Shown here: positions 32,768 through 43,581 of the stretch, piece after piece
Layout: each line of letters opens with the position of its first letter
Numbering within the stretch: the first letter of the stretch is position 1
Assembly (NCBI GenBank): GCA_029204225.1
Contig: CM055106.1
Coordinates: forward strand, 12,398,107-12,462,106
Direction of reading: 5' to 3'
DNA length: 64,000 nt
From: Diphasiastrum complanatum
Lineage: Eukaryota > Streptophyta > Lycopodiopsida > Lycopodiales > Lycopodiaceae
Translations under genes and position numbers: made by a program
The notes under the pieces: model-generated
Seen by the model: the letters and a program-made list of their open reading frames with translations, nothing else
Database searches by the model: none
Told to the model about the DNA's origin: nothing

Positions 32768-33323
32768 AACATAACTCGAATGTCTAGATCTGCCATCTTG
32801 GAGACAGATAGTAGATCTTTTCAGAGTGAAGGCACATAAAGTGCTCCTGGTAGCTCTGCTTGGTCTGACAATGTTCATAGCTATAGAGAGCCGATGCCCT
32901 TGACATCGTGTCTGCTTCCATCGCCTAGAATCACTGCCCTGTTTTTTTCAAGTTCGTGAAAGTTGATCAAGATGTTCTTATTGCAGGTTATGTGAGATGT
33001 TGCTCCTGAATCGATGACTACATCGTAGTCGTGTTCAGAGTAGCTTGTTGAAGCTTCGTCTTCGTCACCTCTTTCAGCATCCTTTTATGACTTTGCAATG
33101 TTTGCCTTTTCAGTTTTGTTTTTTCTTTTTGGGTTGAATCTGCAGTCGTATGCAGAATGCCCTTTCTTCTTGCAGTGCATGCAAGGTATTGCTGGATTGA
33201 ACCAACATTTGTTGGCCGTATGGCCTAGTTTGTGGCAGTGATCGTAGGAAGAAGATTGTTGATTCGAGGATTTTGTCTTCTCGAATCTTGGCTTGTTTTT
33301 GTTCTTCTTCTTTTCTTTTGTGA
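32768..33323 (-). pseudogene. Element H Gag zinc knuckles and protease
   Basis: From 33323 leftwards: Lys-rich KEKKKNKNKPRFEK, a first knuckle with Tyr in place of the first Cys (YDHCHKLGHTANKC), a second complete knuckle CMHCKKKGHSAYDC (33142-33182), a stop, then protease DVVIDSGATSHITC with DSG intact, LEKNRAVILGDGSRHDVKGI, two stops, and LSVSKMADLDIRVM where the 1174-bp element cuts in. Two knuckles in tandem differ from the single knuckle of B, D, E, J and M, placing H in another Copia lineage. Confidence 0.85.
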
Positions 33324-33534
33324 TGGGCTCTCACTAGTGTACGCTTGATTTGTGATGAGTAGCTATGTGCTGCTGGTGTGACTCCTCTTTCCATGACTCT
33401 GATTGATCCATAGCTTGGGGGCTAGATCCGTTCGATCTAGGTTTGGTTGGGTTGGTTTATCCACCACTTGTTCCCTTGTGTTGTTGCTTTATATGATATG
33501 CTTAGACTATAATCCTATTGTGAGGACTTTATAT
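33324..33534 (+). repeat. LTR-C, right-hand part only
   Basis: Matches 46575-46781 almost base for base (GGGCTCTCACTAGTGT, GCTTGGGGG, GATCTAGGTTTGGTTGGG, CTTGTGTTGTTGCTTT). Its 5' half is missing, and element H starts at the break. A primer site follows. Confidence 0.85.
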
Positions 33535-33547
33535 TGGTATCAAAGCA
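33535..33547 (+). other. Primer-binding site after LTR-C
   Basis: TGGTATCAAAGCA, the variant with A at position 9 also seen in element M. Confidence 0.75.
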
Positions 33548-34254
33548 ACAAATTACTTTATTGGTTGCTGGATTTTTCCTTACAGTCTCTTATTCTTCTT
33601 CTGAATGATTACTGTATTTTTAATGCTGTCTATTGCCTATTTGGAAGCCGGTTTGGTTTTAAAATGGTGGGAATAAACTGGAATAGAAGCAAAAATACTC
33701 TAATCTGTTGGCTATTGAGTATTGATGATGTTTGACAGGTTTGCATGGCTGCTTACTGTGGAATCACAGGCTTATGCTTCATTTTCTGGCAAACTAATAG
33801 TTGTTTGCAGAGTTAGGAGCCTGTACAGCCATTTTGGAGGATGATTAATTTCAGAATTGATGACTATTCGCTACAGTAGTTGTCATAACCTGCAAATCTA
33901 GGTTTTCTGGAAAATTTTGACAGCATAACGGTTGTTTTTCAAGCACAGTGATAGCAAAAACCCTCTAAATCTTGCCTCCAATCATTGCTTATGCTAGAAA
34001 CTAGTAAAGGAAAGCTATAGCAACTTTAAATCGCTGATAGAACAGTGGTAATCTGCAAAAAAATAGTAGATGGGTTATGTTCTTTGCTTCCTTGCAAGTT
34101 ATAGGTTAAAAAACTATGCAAAAAAACTCAGAAATCATGATGAGATCCGTCTGTTTCTTTCCTCCTGGTTGCCCTGTTGTTTACTCTAAGATAGATTAGT
34201 ATTTGATGAGGGAGGGCGCCTCTTCTTTTTGCCTGATAGCGCTTTCTGAAGCGC

Positions 34255-34352
<98 letters not shown>

Positions 34353-34887
34353 GGGCTGATCTTCTGGAATGGGTGATGAAGCTCGAGAGGGGCGCGATGG
34401 GGAGGCCCGAGTAATCGTGTGCTATCGTCCGAGGGTAGGAGAGGATCGGGGGGGGGGGGGTGGGTGGGCGGTAGGTGGCATATGAACTCCAAGTTTTATT
34501 TTTAAAACTTGATGTTATGCCATACTTAATTGAAGTTGGTGGGGAGGGGGTGGGAGGCTGATCATCATAGTTATTTTTTGAGTTTTTTGAAGACTTGTGA
34601 TTTTTCTTTCTCAAAGTGGGTTTTTCAGTCTTTTGGAACTGATATTTTAATTTTTGCAGTATCGTCTGAGTTAACAAGTTGATAACATATTTACGTTACA
34701 TTGATGGTTAGTTCCAATTTTATTGCATAAACGATCCATTTGCTGATTCATTGGTATAATTGGTAAGTAAAAGCACATATGGTCTGTAAATTGGTTTTTT
34801 GAAGACATTGCTTAGTTTAGCAACTATTATACTCGTAATGAATGCATTAACTAAACAAATTTTTTATTATTTTCAGTTGGCAAGCAA
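33548..34887 (+). other. Leader of the Gypsy element
   Basis: About 1.3 kb between PBS and gag, with a CT microsatellite (34255-34350) and a G run (34448-34460). TTATTATTTTCAG at 34865-34877, 10 bases before the gag ATG, looks like a 3' splice site, so part of the leader could be an intron. Confidence 0.5.
34255..34350. repeat. (CT)n microsatellite
   Basis: About 96 bases of pure CT repeat; the Arg/Glu-repeat frames across it are artefacts. Confidence 0.97.
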
Positions 34888-35583
34888 ATGGATACTGAGG
34901 AAATTTTGAAGGGGGGTGCTACCGAGATTCACCTGAGATTACCAAGAAATGATGGGGGAAATACGGAAATTCAGCTGGCCTCACCCGACAGTGATGACAC
35001 CCTAGGCTCAGAAAAACTGTTGCAAACCTTAGGCAAGGCAGTTTTAAAACTTCATTAGAGCAATAAACAACAGGATAAACAAATGCAAAATCTATTTAAT
35101 CAACTACAAGCTATTAACTCTAACAACTTGGGCTATCAACCAAAAATATTTTCCGGCGATAAAAAGTTTAAACGTCCGAAAGTTGTTGAAGACTGGATAA
35201 ACCGTTGGACAAGCTATTTTAGCTTGCCCAACGTCCCAGAAGATAAATGAATATCATCGATTTTATTGTTTCTAGAAGGTAAAGCCTCTTCTTGGTGGAG
35301 GGAACTTTTCACGAAACCAGTGACTTGGGCTAGATTCATGACGGAATTCTGGAAAGCTTTTGTCACGATAGATGATTCTGAGCTGTATATTCGGTTTATC
35401 AACTACAAAATGGGCAGCCGAGAACTGGACGGTTATGTCCAAGAGTTCTTGGACTCTTTGGCCAAGGTGCCGCTTTTTGATTGTAAGTTAGCACAGTGGC
35501 AATTTATTGCTGGACTGCCAGCTGACAATTTGACTTTGAAGTGCGGTATATCAGAGGCTCATCTAATCAGGTGGCTGATGTGA
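34888..35583 (+). pseudogene. Ty3/Gypsy Gag with two stop codons
   Basis: A single frame from the ATG at 34888 to 35583, broken only by TAG (35056-35058) and TGA (35248-35250). It contains IFSGDKKFKRPKVVEDWINR and LEGKASSWWRELFTK, characteristic of Gypsy-type retrotransposon Gag (the A..WW region), then WKAFVTIDD and KMGSRELDGYVQEFLDSLAK. Homology to Gag ends at about 35560; knuckle, protease and RT are deleted. Both stops are one transition from sense codons (CAG or TGG to TAG; CGA or TGG to TGA). Confidence 0.82.
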
Positions 35584-35599
35584 TCAGTCTAGAGGGAAG

Positions 35600-36514
35600 G
35601 ATATAAAGGGTACTGATGACTTCTCTATATGTAATGGACTTTTGTTCAGGAAAGGGAAGGTTTGTGTGCCTGATGTGGATGTTGTCAAGAATAAAATTCT
35701 TTATGAATGTCATGACTTACCATGCACAAGACATCCCGACATACATTGTACATTGGGTACGAAGAGATTTTTATTGGCCAAAACTTAAGCCCTTTGTAGA
35801 ATCTTATGTGGTCAAGTGTGACCAATGCCAGTTGAATAAAGCTGAACGCCATAAGACTGGCGGTTTGTTGCATCCACTGGATATCCCTGATAAGAGATGG
35901 GATAGTATTTCCATGGATTTCGTGGTTGTGTTACTATGGACGAATAAACAACATGATGCAATTTAGGTTGTGGTCGATTGTCTTACCAAATTGGCTACAT
36001 TTATTTCAGTAAAGACCACCGCAAAGGCTTCTGATTTAGCTCAGATATTTGTAGAGCGTCTATTTAGGATTTACAGATTACCAAGTGATATTGTGAGCGA
36101 TCGCGATCCGAAGTTCACCGGTCATTTTTGGTCGGCCGTATTTGCTAAACTAGAGACGACACTGAGCTTGGGTTCTTCTGATCATCCTGAGAAGGATGGA
36201 TAGACAAAAAGAAAAATTAGACGATGGAACAAATGCTTCGTGCATATGTTTCTAGATGGCAATCTAATTGGAAAAAGTACCTTCCATTGATTGAGTTTTC
36301 CTATAATAGTAGTAAGCATTTAGCTACCGATTATAGCTCGTTTATGCTTATGTACGGTTTTGAGCCTAGGTCACCCATTGCGGTTGAGACTCGGACGATC
36401 AAGTTTCAGAAAGTAGCAAATTTCCTACACGATATGCAAGAAATGCTACGGATTGCACATGAAAATGTCAGAGTGCCTAGGATAGGGACAGACATTATCT
36501 ATGAAGATTATTAA
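35600..36514 (+). pseudogene. Ty3/Gypsy integrase
   Basis: Pieces in three frames: zinc-binding HH-CC region (ECHDLPCTRHPD, then VRRDFYWPKL and VVKCDQCQLNK), the first catalytic Asp in ISMDFVV, a stop, VVDCLTKLATFISVKTT, the second Asp in IVSDRDPKFTGHFW, and after frame changes LPLIEFSYNSSKHLATDYS and YGFEPRSP. The usual catalytic Glu region reads SDHPEKDG with a stop right after it. It joins directly to Gag at 35583, so protease, RT and RNase H were deleted in this copy. Confidence 0.85.
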
Positions 36515-36544
36515 AATATTATCTTCCTATCGCGAGTTTGGGGT

Positions 36545-36591
36545 CATGTCCATGATAATTTCCACTAGATTTCATGTTGTACATATAAGGA
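36545..36591 (+). repeat. Copy of the 3' internal end and PPT of element D
   Basis: CATGTCCATGATAATTTCC through CATATAAGGAG is nearly identical to 45825-45873, the sequence just before D's 3' LTR. It shows that the left LTR of D is preceded by internal 3' sequence of the same family. Confidence 0.8.
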
Positions 36592-37224
36592 GTGTGAATT
36601 GAGCACATATCCTTCTAGTGTAGTTTTTGAGTTAGATAGATTCAATTATGATGACATGCAGATGTTTAGATAGCATGCAAAGTCTTACTGTATGCATGCA
36701 AGCCACATGCAATCAGTGCATGCAACATGCAACGTAGTTTCTATGATCTACACATCTCTAGGCAATGTAATGAGTTGACATGCAGTACATGCACCATACA
36801 TGCATGCAGTTACACATGTGGATCTCTGGTAGGTGAATTAGTTCAATTAAGTGGAATTTCCATGCAACTCCACTGTAAAAATTCAAGTCTCTCTCATGTA
36901 GGAAAATCTGGACATGTTTTTCCATATTGTGAATATTGAGATTTTGGTGTTTTGGACTCATTCTCTCTCTACCCGAGTTTTCTATTTATGATTTTCTCTC
37001 TCTACCTGAGAGCAGCCTCTTTTTCTCATAATGAACACTTAGAATTATCTCGGACATTCATTTCTCATAGTGAGAGTTAGATTTTTTCATCAGATGTATG
37101 CCATTGTGCTCTTGCCTTAGATTTTTCAAGCATACTATTCTTTGATCAATTTTGTGCAATCACAACACCTCAGTAAGATCTTGTAGGGTGTGTGGTGAAG
37201 TTCACACCTACTAAAAACTTCACA
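36592..37224 (+). repeat. 5' LTR of element D
   Basis: 633 bases from TGTGAATTG to CTTCACA. It holds ten CATGCA hexamers between 36655 and 36808. Matched by 45874-46295 and 12660-13348. Confidence 0.88.
36655..36808. promoter_or_regulatory. Cluster of ten CATGCA (RY) hexamers
   Basis: CATGCA at 36655, 36674, 36695, 36706, 36719, 36726, 36779, 36788, 36799 and 36803. RY motifs are bound by plant B3-domain factors of the ABI3/LEC2/FUS3 type; binding here is inference. Confidence 0.6.
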
Positions 37225-37236
37225 TGGTATCAGAGC
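37225..37236 (+). other. Primer-binding site of element D
   Basis: TGGTATCAGAGC directly after the LTR. Confidence 0.93.
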
Positions 37237-37970
37237 TTCATGCTTTGAAGAGGTGAGGGTGTATACATCAGATCTTGAGTTTTTTTTTGCTTGCAGGAAC
37301 TCAGATTTTGGAGAAGGATTCAAACTCGCTGAGAAACAAGCAATCTGTGGATCATAAGTGGATCAAATCAAGGCTGATCTGATCCAGCGGAGCTCTGTAC
37401 GGACAGAGTGCTCACACGTGTGAAATCAGCCCTCATTAATGAGTGCTACTTCTCAAGGAATGATCCAAATTTGATGTTCTATAGCTTGTTGAATAGGTAT
37501 TGGAGATTAGAATGTGATGCTCTTGTTTCTAGATCAATTTTATCTGTTTTAGAAGAGTTTTAGGCAATCAGAGAGTTTGAGAGGGTACTCAACTCGTGGG
37601 ATATGCCAAAGTGAGCACACATCTGTCTTTTCCAACATTTTCATCAATTTTTACTGTCAATCAAGTAGGATTGGATAGAAGTGAGTGTTCTGAGGTCTTA
37701 GACTTTTCATTTCACACATATTATCGTGTTTGAGTTGAAAGTAAGTTCCTAGAGAGTTTATCAGTACATTGAAACTCGTGGGAGAGATTGACTTCTTGCT
37801 TGCATGTGCTTCTTCTTTTGTGACCGAAGCAAGATCCAAATTCAATATAGATTGATTTTCTATATTCAAAATTTGTTCTCACATCTGTTGCTAGATTTCA
37901 TAGGGTGGATCAACATTTGTGTTAGATCCTAGATTGAGATAGCAAGCAACATCCTTTCAACTCCATTTTT
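37237..37970 (+). other. Leader of element D
   Basis: Non-coding; carries GTACGGACAG and TCACACGTGTGA (37412-37423), the shared motif pair. Confidence 0.6.
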
Positions 37971-39221
37971 TTGTCATTACTAGAATTTCTCACCAAGAAG
38001 ATCTCTTCATCTGGTTCACATTTCTTAGAGCACAGTGAGAGCTTAACATCTTCAAATTATGCAATGTGGAAGATCAGAATGGAATCATTGTTGATTCTAC
38101 ATGATGTAATGGATATTGTGAGTGGAGTTGAAGAAGAACCTACTGCACCTAATGAAGCTACAACATTCCACAAAAGAACAAGAATTGCCCTTCATTTTAT
38201 AAAAATGAATGTTACCAATGAAGTGTTAAGAGAGATCAGTACATGCACCACTGCCAAGGAAGCTTGGGATACTCTAAAAACAATCTATGAAATCAAAGAT
38301 ACTTCTAGATTGCTTACACTTAGAAACCAAATATTTCTAAGTTATCAGAGAGTAGATGAGAGTGCTTCATCATATGCCATGAGAGTTAAGGATCTTCATC
38401 AAGGGTTAGTTGGTATTAGTGATGCTCTTAAGGACACTGAACTTGTTCAAGTAGTCCTAAATGGACTTAGAGATGAGTATGACAATATTGTGCAGACTTA
38501 TGCTGTCAGAGAGGATCTTCCATCCTTGGAGACACTGCAAGGTGTTCTCATTGCTAAAGAAAGCAGGCAAGAGAACAAGATGCTGAGGATCAACAAACTT
38601 TCATTGAAAGATGGTGGAGATGACAAAGCACTCTTCATCAGAGACAAGTCAAGAGGCAAGGTCAAAGGACAACAACACTTCAAAAAGGACAAATCCAAAG
38701 AAGGTGGTGAGGATCAGTCCTCACAAGGTACAACATCCGGTGGCAAGAAGAAGCTGTCAAAGATCAAGTGTTTTTTCTGTGGAAAGAAAGGACATTATGC
38801 ATCAAACTATTTCAAGAAGAAGAACCAATCTAAGCAAGCTAACGTTACTGATGAGGATGAGTGTGATGGTGTAGAGAGTGAAAGAGATGATTCATTAATG
38901 ATGTGTACTTTTTCATCTTTTTCTTTTAAGAATGAAGTCCTCTGGTGGATAGATAGTGGGGCTAGTTCTCACATGTCTAGTTCTAGGAACTCTTTCACTA
39001 ATCTCATGCCATATCTAGGTGCAAAAAGGTCAATCTATACTGCTAATGATGTAGAGTGTAGGATTGAAGGAATAGGTAGGATTCCATTACATGCATCATC
39101 ATCAAAATCTTTTTGCTTACATGATGTACTGTATGTATCTAGATTGACGAAGAATCTCATTAGTGTAGACAGTTGTTTGATAGTGGATTGGATGTCAAGT
39201 TTCAAGTTGACAAGTGTATAA
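37971..39221 (+). pseudogene. Element D Gag and protease
   Basis: 416-residue frame. The Gag core is SSNYAMWKIRMESLL near residues 26-40, TALRFIKMNVTNE-type helices and ELVQVVLNGLRDEYDNIV. The zinc knuckle is C267, C270, H275 and Tyr280 where Cys is expected (TGT to TAT). Protease has WWIDSGASSHM with D328. The frame runs on through YTANDVECRIEGIG and RLTKNLIS, then shifts by a small deletion near 39170 (VGQLFDSGLDV is readable in another frame), ending artificially at 39221. Confidence 0.88.
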
Positions 39222-40061
39222 TCTCAAGAGAAAATGAAGTTATTGCTAGAAGATCTAGAATTGGTAAGTTGTGCAAACTATATTCTAAGGAGACTGCTAA
39301 CATTTGAGATATTGCTTATGAGACCAAGGTTCTACAGGAGGATCTGTGGCATAAGAGATTGGGTCATCCCAATTTCAAAGCCATGCAATCTATGGTCAAA
39401 GAAGGAAAAGTTGTTGGTCTACCAAAGACACTGTCAAATGAGCTTCTACCTTGTGAAGCTTGTGTGCTGGCAAAGTCACAAAGAAGGCCTTTTCCTAGAT
39501 CAAGTATCAAGACCAAGCAACCATTTGAACTTGTACACTCAGATGTTCATTTCTCATCAACTAAGAGCAAAGGAGGAGCCAACTGCTTTGTCTCTTTTGT
39601 AGATGATTATACAAGACATTCTTGGATCTATATGTTGTCTTCAAAGCCATGGTTTATGATGTTTTTCTTACTTTTAAAGCTTATGTAGGGAAGTAGTTTC
39701 CTTTCAAGATAAAAGCTTTAAGAAGTGATAGTGGAGGGGAATACACTTTCAATAAGTTTAAAGGCTTTTGTGAGAGAGAGGGTATTCAAATATAGTTCTA
39801 TTGTTCATATACTCCTCAGCAGAATTGAGTTGCTGAGAGAAAAAATAGAACTTTGTGTGAATGTGCAAAAGCCATTAGGTTGGAAGCTTCTCTGCCTAAA
39901 GAATTTTGGGGAGAGGCAGTTGCATGTGCAAACTATCTTTGTAATATGCTTCCAAGTCTTGCAATAGGAGGAAAGACACCATTTGAGATGTTGTATAAGA
40001 AAAAGCCTAAGGTAGATCATCTTAGGGTTTTTGGCTGTGTATGCTTTGTGCATGTACCTCT
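39222..40061 (+). pseudogene. Element D integrase, part before nested element E
   Basis: After a TGA near 39305 comes the pre-integrase LWHKRLGHPNF with CEACVLAKSQ, the first Asp in LVHSDVHFSS, FVDDYTRHSWIYML, a stop near 39686, LRSDSGGEY (second Asp), then TPQQN with a stop, and AERKNR (Glu present), EFWGEAVACANYLCN, LRVFGCVCFVHVPL. At 40061 element E interrupts the protein between PL and ETRKK. Confidence 0.87.
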
Positions 40062-40762
40062 TGTGAAGAATTGCCAAAAATTGGCAAATCTAGCTTGATC
40101 AAAAACCATGTAGAATAGTGTAAATTGTGTACACAAGTGGGTTCCACACATGTGAGGCCATGATGCCACATGGGAAACCCATCCTAATGTAGGTTAGGTC
40201 AAGTCAAAAGAGTTGGTCATGTCTATTTGGTGGTCATCCCTACTTTATAGGACCTACACCTAAGTTTAAGGTGAAAATTTGACCAACTAGCTACCTACCA
40301 AGCATAACTCTAGGAAATAGACTAGGGTTTCATTTTAGGTCAAGGAGAGTGAGTTAACTTCCTTATTACATGCTGGAAATCCACCTAACTTCAAGAAGGA
40401 AGTCGAATTTGCTATGTATTCCCTCTCTCCATAGTGAGAAGATAGAAAATTTTTGGAACTCATTGGCAATCTCAAGCTAGTTCACTATGTACATTGAGTT
40501 TTTGTGATCCAAATGAAACCAAATCAATTTTTACTTGTTTCTCAGGTTGAAGGCCGTACTACAGCCTGTAGTACACACGTGTGGGCTCGGATTTCAATGT
40601 TTATCAATGCTTTTGATTGTTAATGCTTGTTGTTTGTCAAATTGCCAATCTAGATCAACTTTTTTGTGTCTAGTTTTTTGATAGATTGTTAAGCAAGCAT
40701 CCAATCACTCTTGTGGATCTTTTGTAGATCCATTTATGGTCCTAAAGTACAGTACTTTCACA
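40062..40762 (+). repeat. 5' LTR of element E
   Basis: 701 bases, TGTGAAGAATTG..CTTTCACA. CACACGTGTG at 40574-40583 follows the inverted pair CCGTACTACAGCCTGTAGTAC. Confidence 0.95.
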
Positions 40763-40775
40763 TGGTATCAGAGCC
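40763..40775 (+). other. Primer-binding site of element E
   Basis: TGGTATCAGAGCC directly after the LTR. Confidence 0.95.
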
Positions 40776-41339
40776 AAGTACAAGAGCATAAGCCATTGAT
40801 CTAATGCAAATCCATTTTTAGCAAGTTTTGGTGCTAAAAACTAGTATTGAGAGGGCAAGCTAGAATCTTGATTTTGGTGAGGAGATTTGATCCCAAACTT
40901 GGTAGGGGTCCAAATCTGTACCATCCACATGTGTGGGCACCTCTGAACCTGAATTTAATGCATGGTATTCATTTGATCCAAAAAAATTCAATTTGTGAGC
41001 TATTGGTGTAATTTTTGGTGGAGATCCTAGGATAATCTACCAAGATCATTTGCCATTGATTAGATTTGAATTTGTTTCATGGAATCTAATTAATCTAGGC
41101 TGAGTTCAAGTCCTATTAAGATTAAAAACAGGTCTTGAAAGTACACCAAGAAGGAAGAAAGAGATTAAGTCATTTTTTTGTCCAAAAATAGCCAAAATTG
41201 GCAAGATTTGATTGTAAGTAGATTTCACATCATCTTATCTTCATTCCAACTTTGTGAGGGAGTGCTAGAACTGAGATTATAAGTCCATTTGTTGGATTAG
41301 AAATCTAATTTGAGTGAAAAACTACAAGAGAGAGACCTT
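40776..41339 (+). other. Leader of element E
   Basis: Non-coding stretch with a CACATGTGTGG variant near 40928. The normal start of Gag is not found; homology begins inside Gag. Confidence 0.55.
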
Positions 41340-42236
41340 AGCAAAGATGAAGATGAACCTCTAGGTGCACAGGAGTTAGCTAGATACAAGAAGAGATCTA
41401 GGCTTGCACTTCATTGTGTGAAGATGAATGTGAGCAATGATTTGTTGAGAGAAGTATCAGCTTGTACTAATGCTAAAGAGGCTTAGGAGTCTTTAAAATC
41501 AATCTATGAGTCTAGCAACACTTCTAGAGTTCTTATGCTTAGAAATCAAATTTTGCAAAGCATGAGGAGAAGTGAGGAGAGTGCACATGATTATGTACTC
41601 AGAATCAAGTCTCTAAATAGGGAGTTGGCTTCCATTGGAGAGAAGATTCATGATGGAGAGCTTGTACAAATGGTCCTTAATGGTCTAGGAGATGACTTTG
41701 CAAATTTGGTCCAAAGTTTTGCCATCCAAGACACTTTGCCAACTATAGAAAAACTTCACAGTGTATTAGTGGCTAAAGAGTGTAGGATGCTCCATGCAAA
41801 ATCTAGGATGAGTTCCTTGTCATTGCAGGATGGTGATGAGAAAGCCAATTTCTCATTCAAGGGCAAAAAGAAGACCAATGGAAAGAATAAGCATCCAAAG
41901 GAGGCCAAAGAAGAGGATGATGCATCAAGCTCAAAGGACAAGTCAAAGCAAAAATGCTTCTTTTGTGGAAGGAAGGGGCATTATGCATCTGAATGCTACA
42001 AGAGGCTAAGAGCACAAGTGGAGGAGGACAAACAAGGAAACCTTGCAAAGGAGGAGGAGGATGAAGTAGATGTATTCTTGATGGCATCTACATCCTCACC
42101 AACAAGCAATAGCAATTCAAGAGACAATTGGTGGATCGACAGTGGGGCTAGCTCCCACATGTCTTGTGAAAAGGACTTTTTCCCAACCTTACACTCATTC
42201 AATGATGCTAAAAAAGTTTGTCTTTACTGCAAATGA
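41340..42236 (+). pseudogene. Element E Gag and protease, N-terminally truncated
   Basis: Readable from about 41340 (EDEPLGAQELARYKKRSRLAL) with one in-frame TAG at 41484-41486 at the position of a conserved Trp (EAW in B and D; TGG to TAG). Then the frame is open from 41535: LRNQILQSMRRSEES, ELVQMVLNGLGDDFANLV, knuckle CFFCGRKGHYASEC (41955-41996, all four ligands present) and protease WWIDSGASSHM with Asp codon 42138. An extra T after GCTAAAAAAGTT near 42220 shifts the frame; the protein continues in the next frame. Confidence 0.87.
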
Positions 42237-43374
42237 TGAAGAGTGTAGGATAGATGGTGTTGGCACCATCTCTTTGTATCTAGAATCCTCAAAATGCATG
42301 GATCTAGAAAATGTCCTTTATGTACCATCAATCACCAAGAATATGCTTAGTGTTGGTCTACTCTTAGAAAGTGGTTTGGATGTCCACTTTAAGTATGGTG
42401 TTTGCTTCATCTTGAAGAATGATGTTTGCATTGCAAAGGGATTTAAACATGGAAGATTGTTTAAGTTGGAAGCTAGTGTTGCTTTTGAAAGAATGAGCTT
42501 GGCAAAGGAGGAGATCACTCAAGAGGAGATCTTGGCAAAGTGTGATCTTGCTTGCATTGAGGAGGAGCATCAAAAGGAGGAAGATTTTGAGGATCAGCCT
42601 CAAAGCATGAGAGTTCCAAGGGAGTCCTCAATGACAATGTCCGAGTCATCAAATTGCATGCAAATTGTCCATTCAAGTGTGCATCTTGCAAGGGTGGTGA
42701 GCATTGGAGAGTCTACTATCTTTGAATACTTTTTGGAAAGTATTAGTAGACATGAGGTGACTTGTTTCTTACCTTTAAGATTCATGCTATTTATTACTTT
42801 GTATGACAAGACAATGAAATGGGATGCTTTGAAATCTACATTTGTTGTTGATAAAGCAATTTCATTGGATAACTATTTTTGTAATAGTTTGAATAGTGTC
42901 ATAAAAGATGAAACATCATTTGTATTGGAAATCTTTGGGTCCACATGCTTTGAGCATGATCATTCCAATGTAAGGACCAAAGATTATCCTATTTCAATGA
43001 TAGGAATAATGGTAGTGTTTTGCTCTTCAAGTAGAGATTGTAGAATCTACTTGTTTTCAGCCAAAGAATTTGTCAATGGTGGAAATGTGATCTTTCAAGA
43101 GTGGAAGATTTGTAAACTTGAAGAAGCACCTTTGGATCAATACCTTATTCAATTCATTGATGGTTTGGAGTCAAGTCAAGTGGAGGAGCAAGCTCAAGAC
43201 CCGAGGACTCCAAGAAGAACCTTGAGTATCAAGATGGAGCCATCTAGGCTCAATCATATGGATCAAGCAAGACAAGTTGTCTTTGGCAACATTATTTATG
43301 CACTTAATATTTTAATTGATGTATCTTCAAGTGCACAAAATGCCTTGGAATCCATGGCTTGGCATGATGTTTAG
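42222..43374 (+). CDS. Long open frame of element E, pre-integrase and linker derived
   Basis: The frame stays open from 42142 to 43374. From about 42222 it continues the protease/pre-integrase protein: FTANDEECRIDGVGTISL, NVLYVPSITKNMLSVGLL and KHGRLFKLEASVAFE. The middle (about 42500-42900) has no zinc finger or D,D,E core and reads as acidic unrecognised sequence. Towards the end FGSTCFEHDHSNVRTKDYP, SRDCRIYLFSAKEFVN, DPRTPRRTLSIKMEPSRLN and NALESMAW mirror the integrase C-terminus and linker. The catalytic residues are gone but the frame is uninterrupted for about 1.15 kb. It could be a retained accessory protein or chance. Confidence 0.6.
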
Positions 43375-43581
43375 TTTTGAAGTGTGCTACATGTATATAG
43401 ACACATTTATGGAACATCTTGTAAGGGATCCTCTAAGAGGTGGTGAAAGATCCTTCATGGACATCATTCTCTATTGGAGTCTCAAAAGTTCCTTCTTTGT
43501 AGCTGGATTTTTTAGACACTTCTTAAAGCTTTCATTGATCTATGAAGAGATTTGTAAATAGATCAAGCTAAATTTGAGGAG
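43375..43581 (+). pseudogene. Element E RT remnant and PPT
   Basis: MYIDTFMEHLVRDPLRGGER, FMDIILYWSL is a remnant of the RT end region (DTPMEHLVRDP, DITLYRSL). The rest of RT and RNase H is absent. AATTTGAGGAG (43571-43581) is the polypurine tract. Confidence 0.75.

Noticed and set aside
42205-42236. GCTAAAAAAGTTT as a programmed frameshift site between the two E frames
   Set aside because: The second frame is +1, not -1, and related elements read through here in a single frame; an extra T is the simpler explanation.
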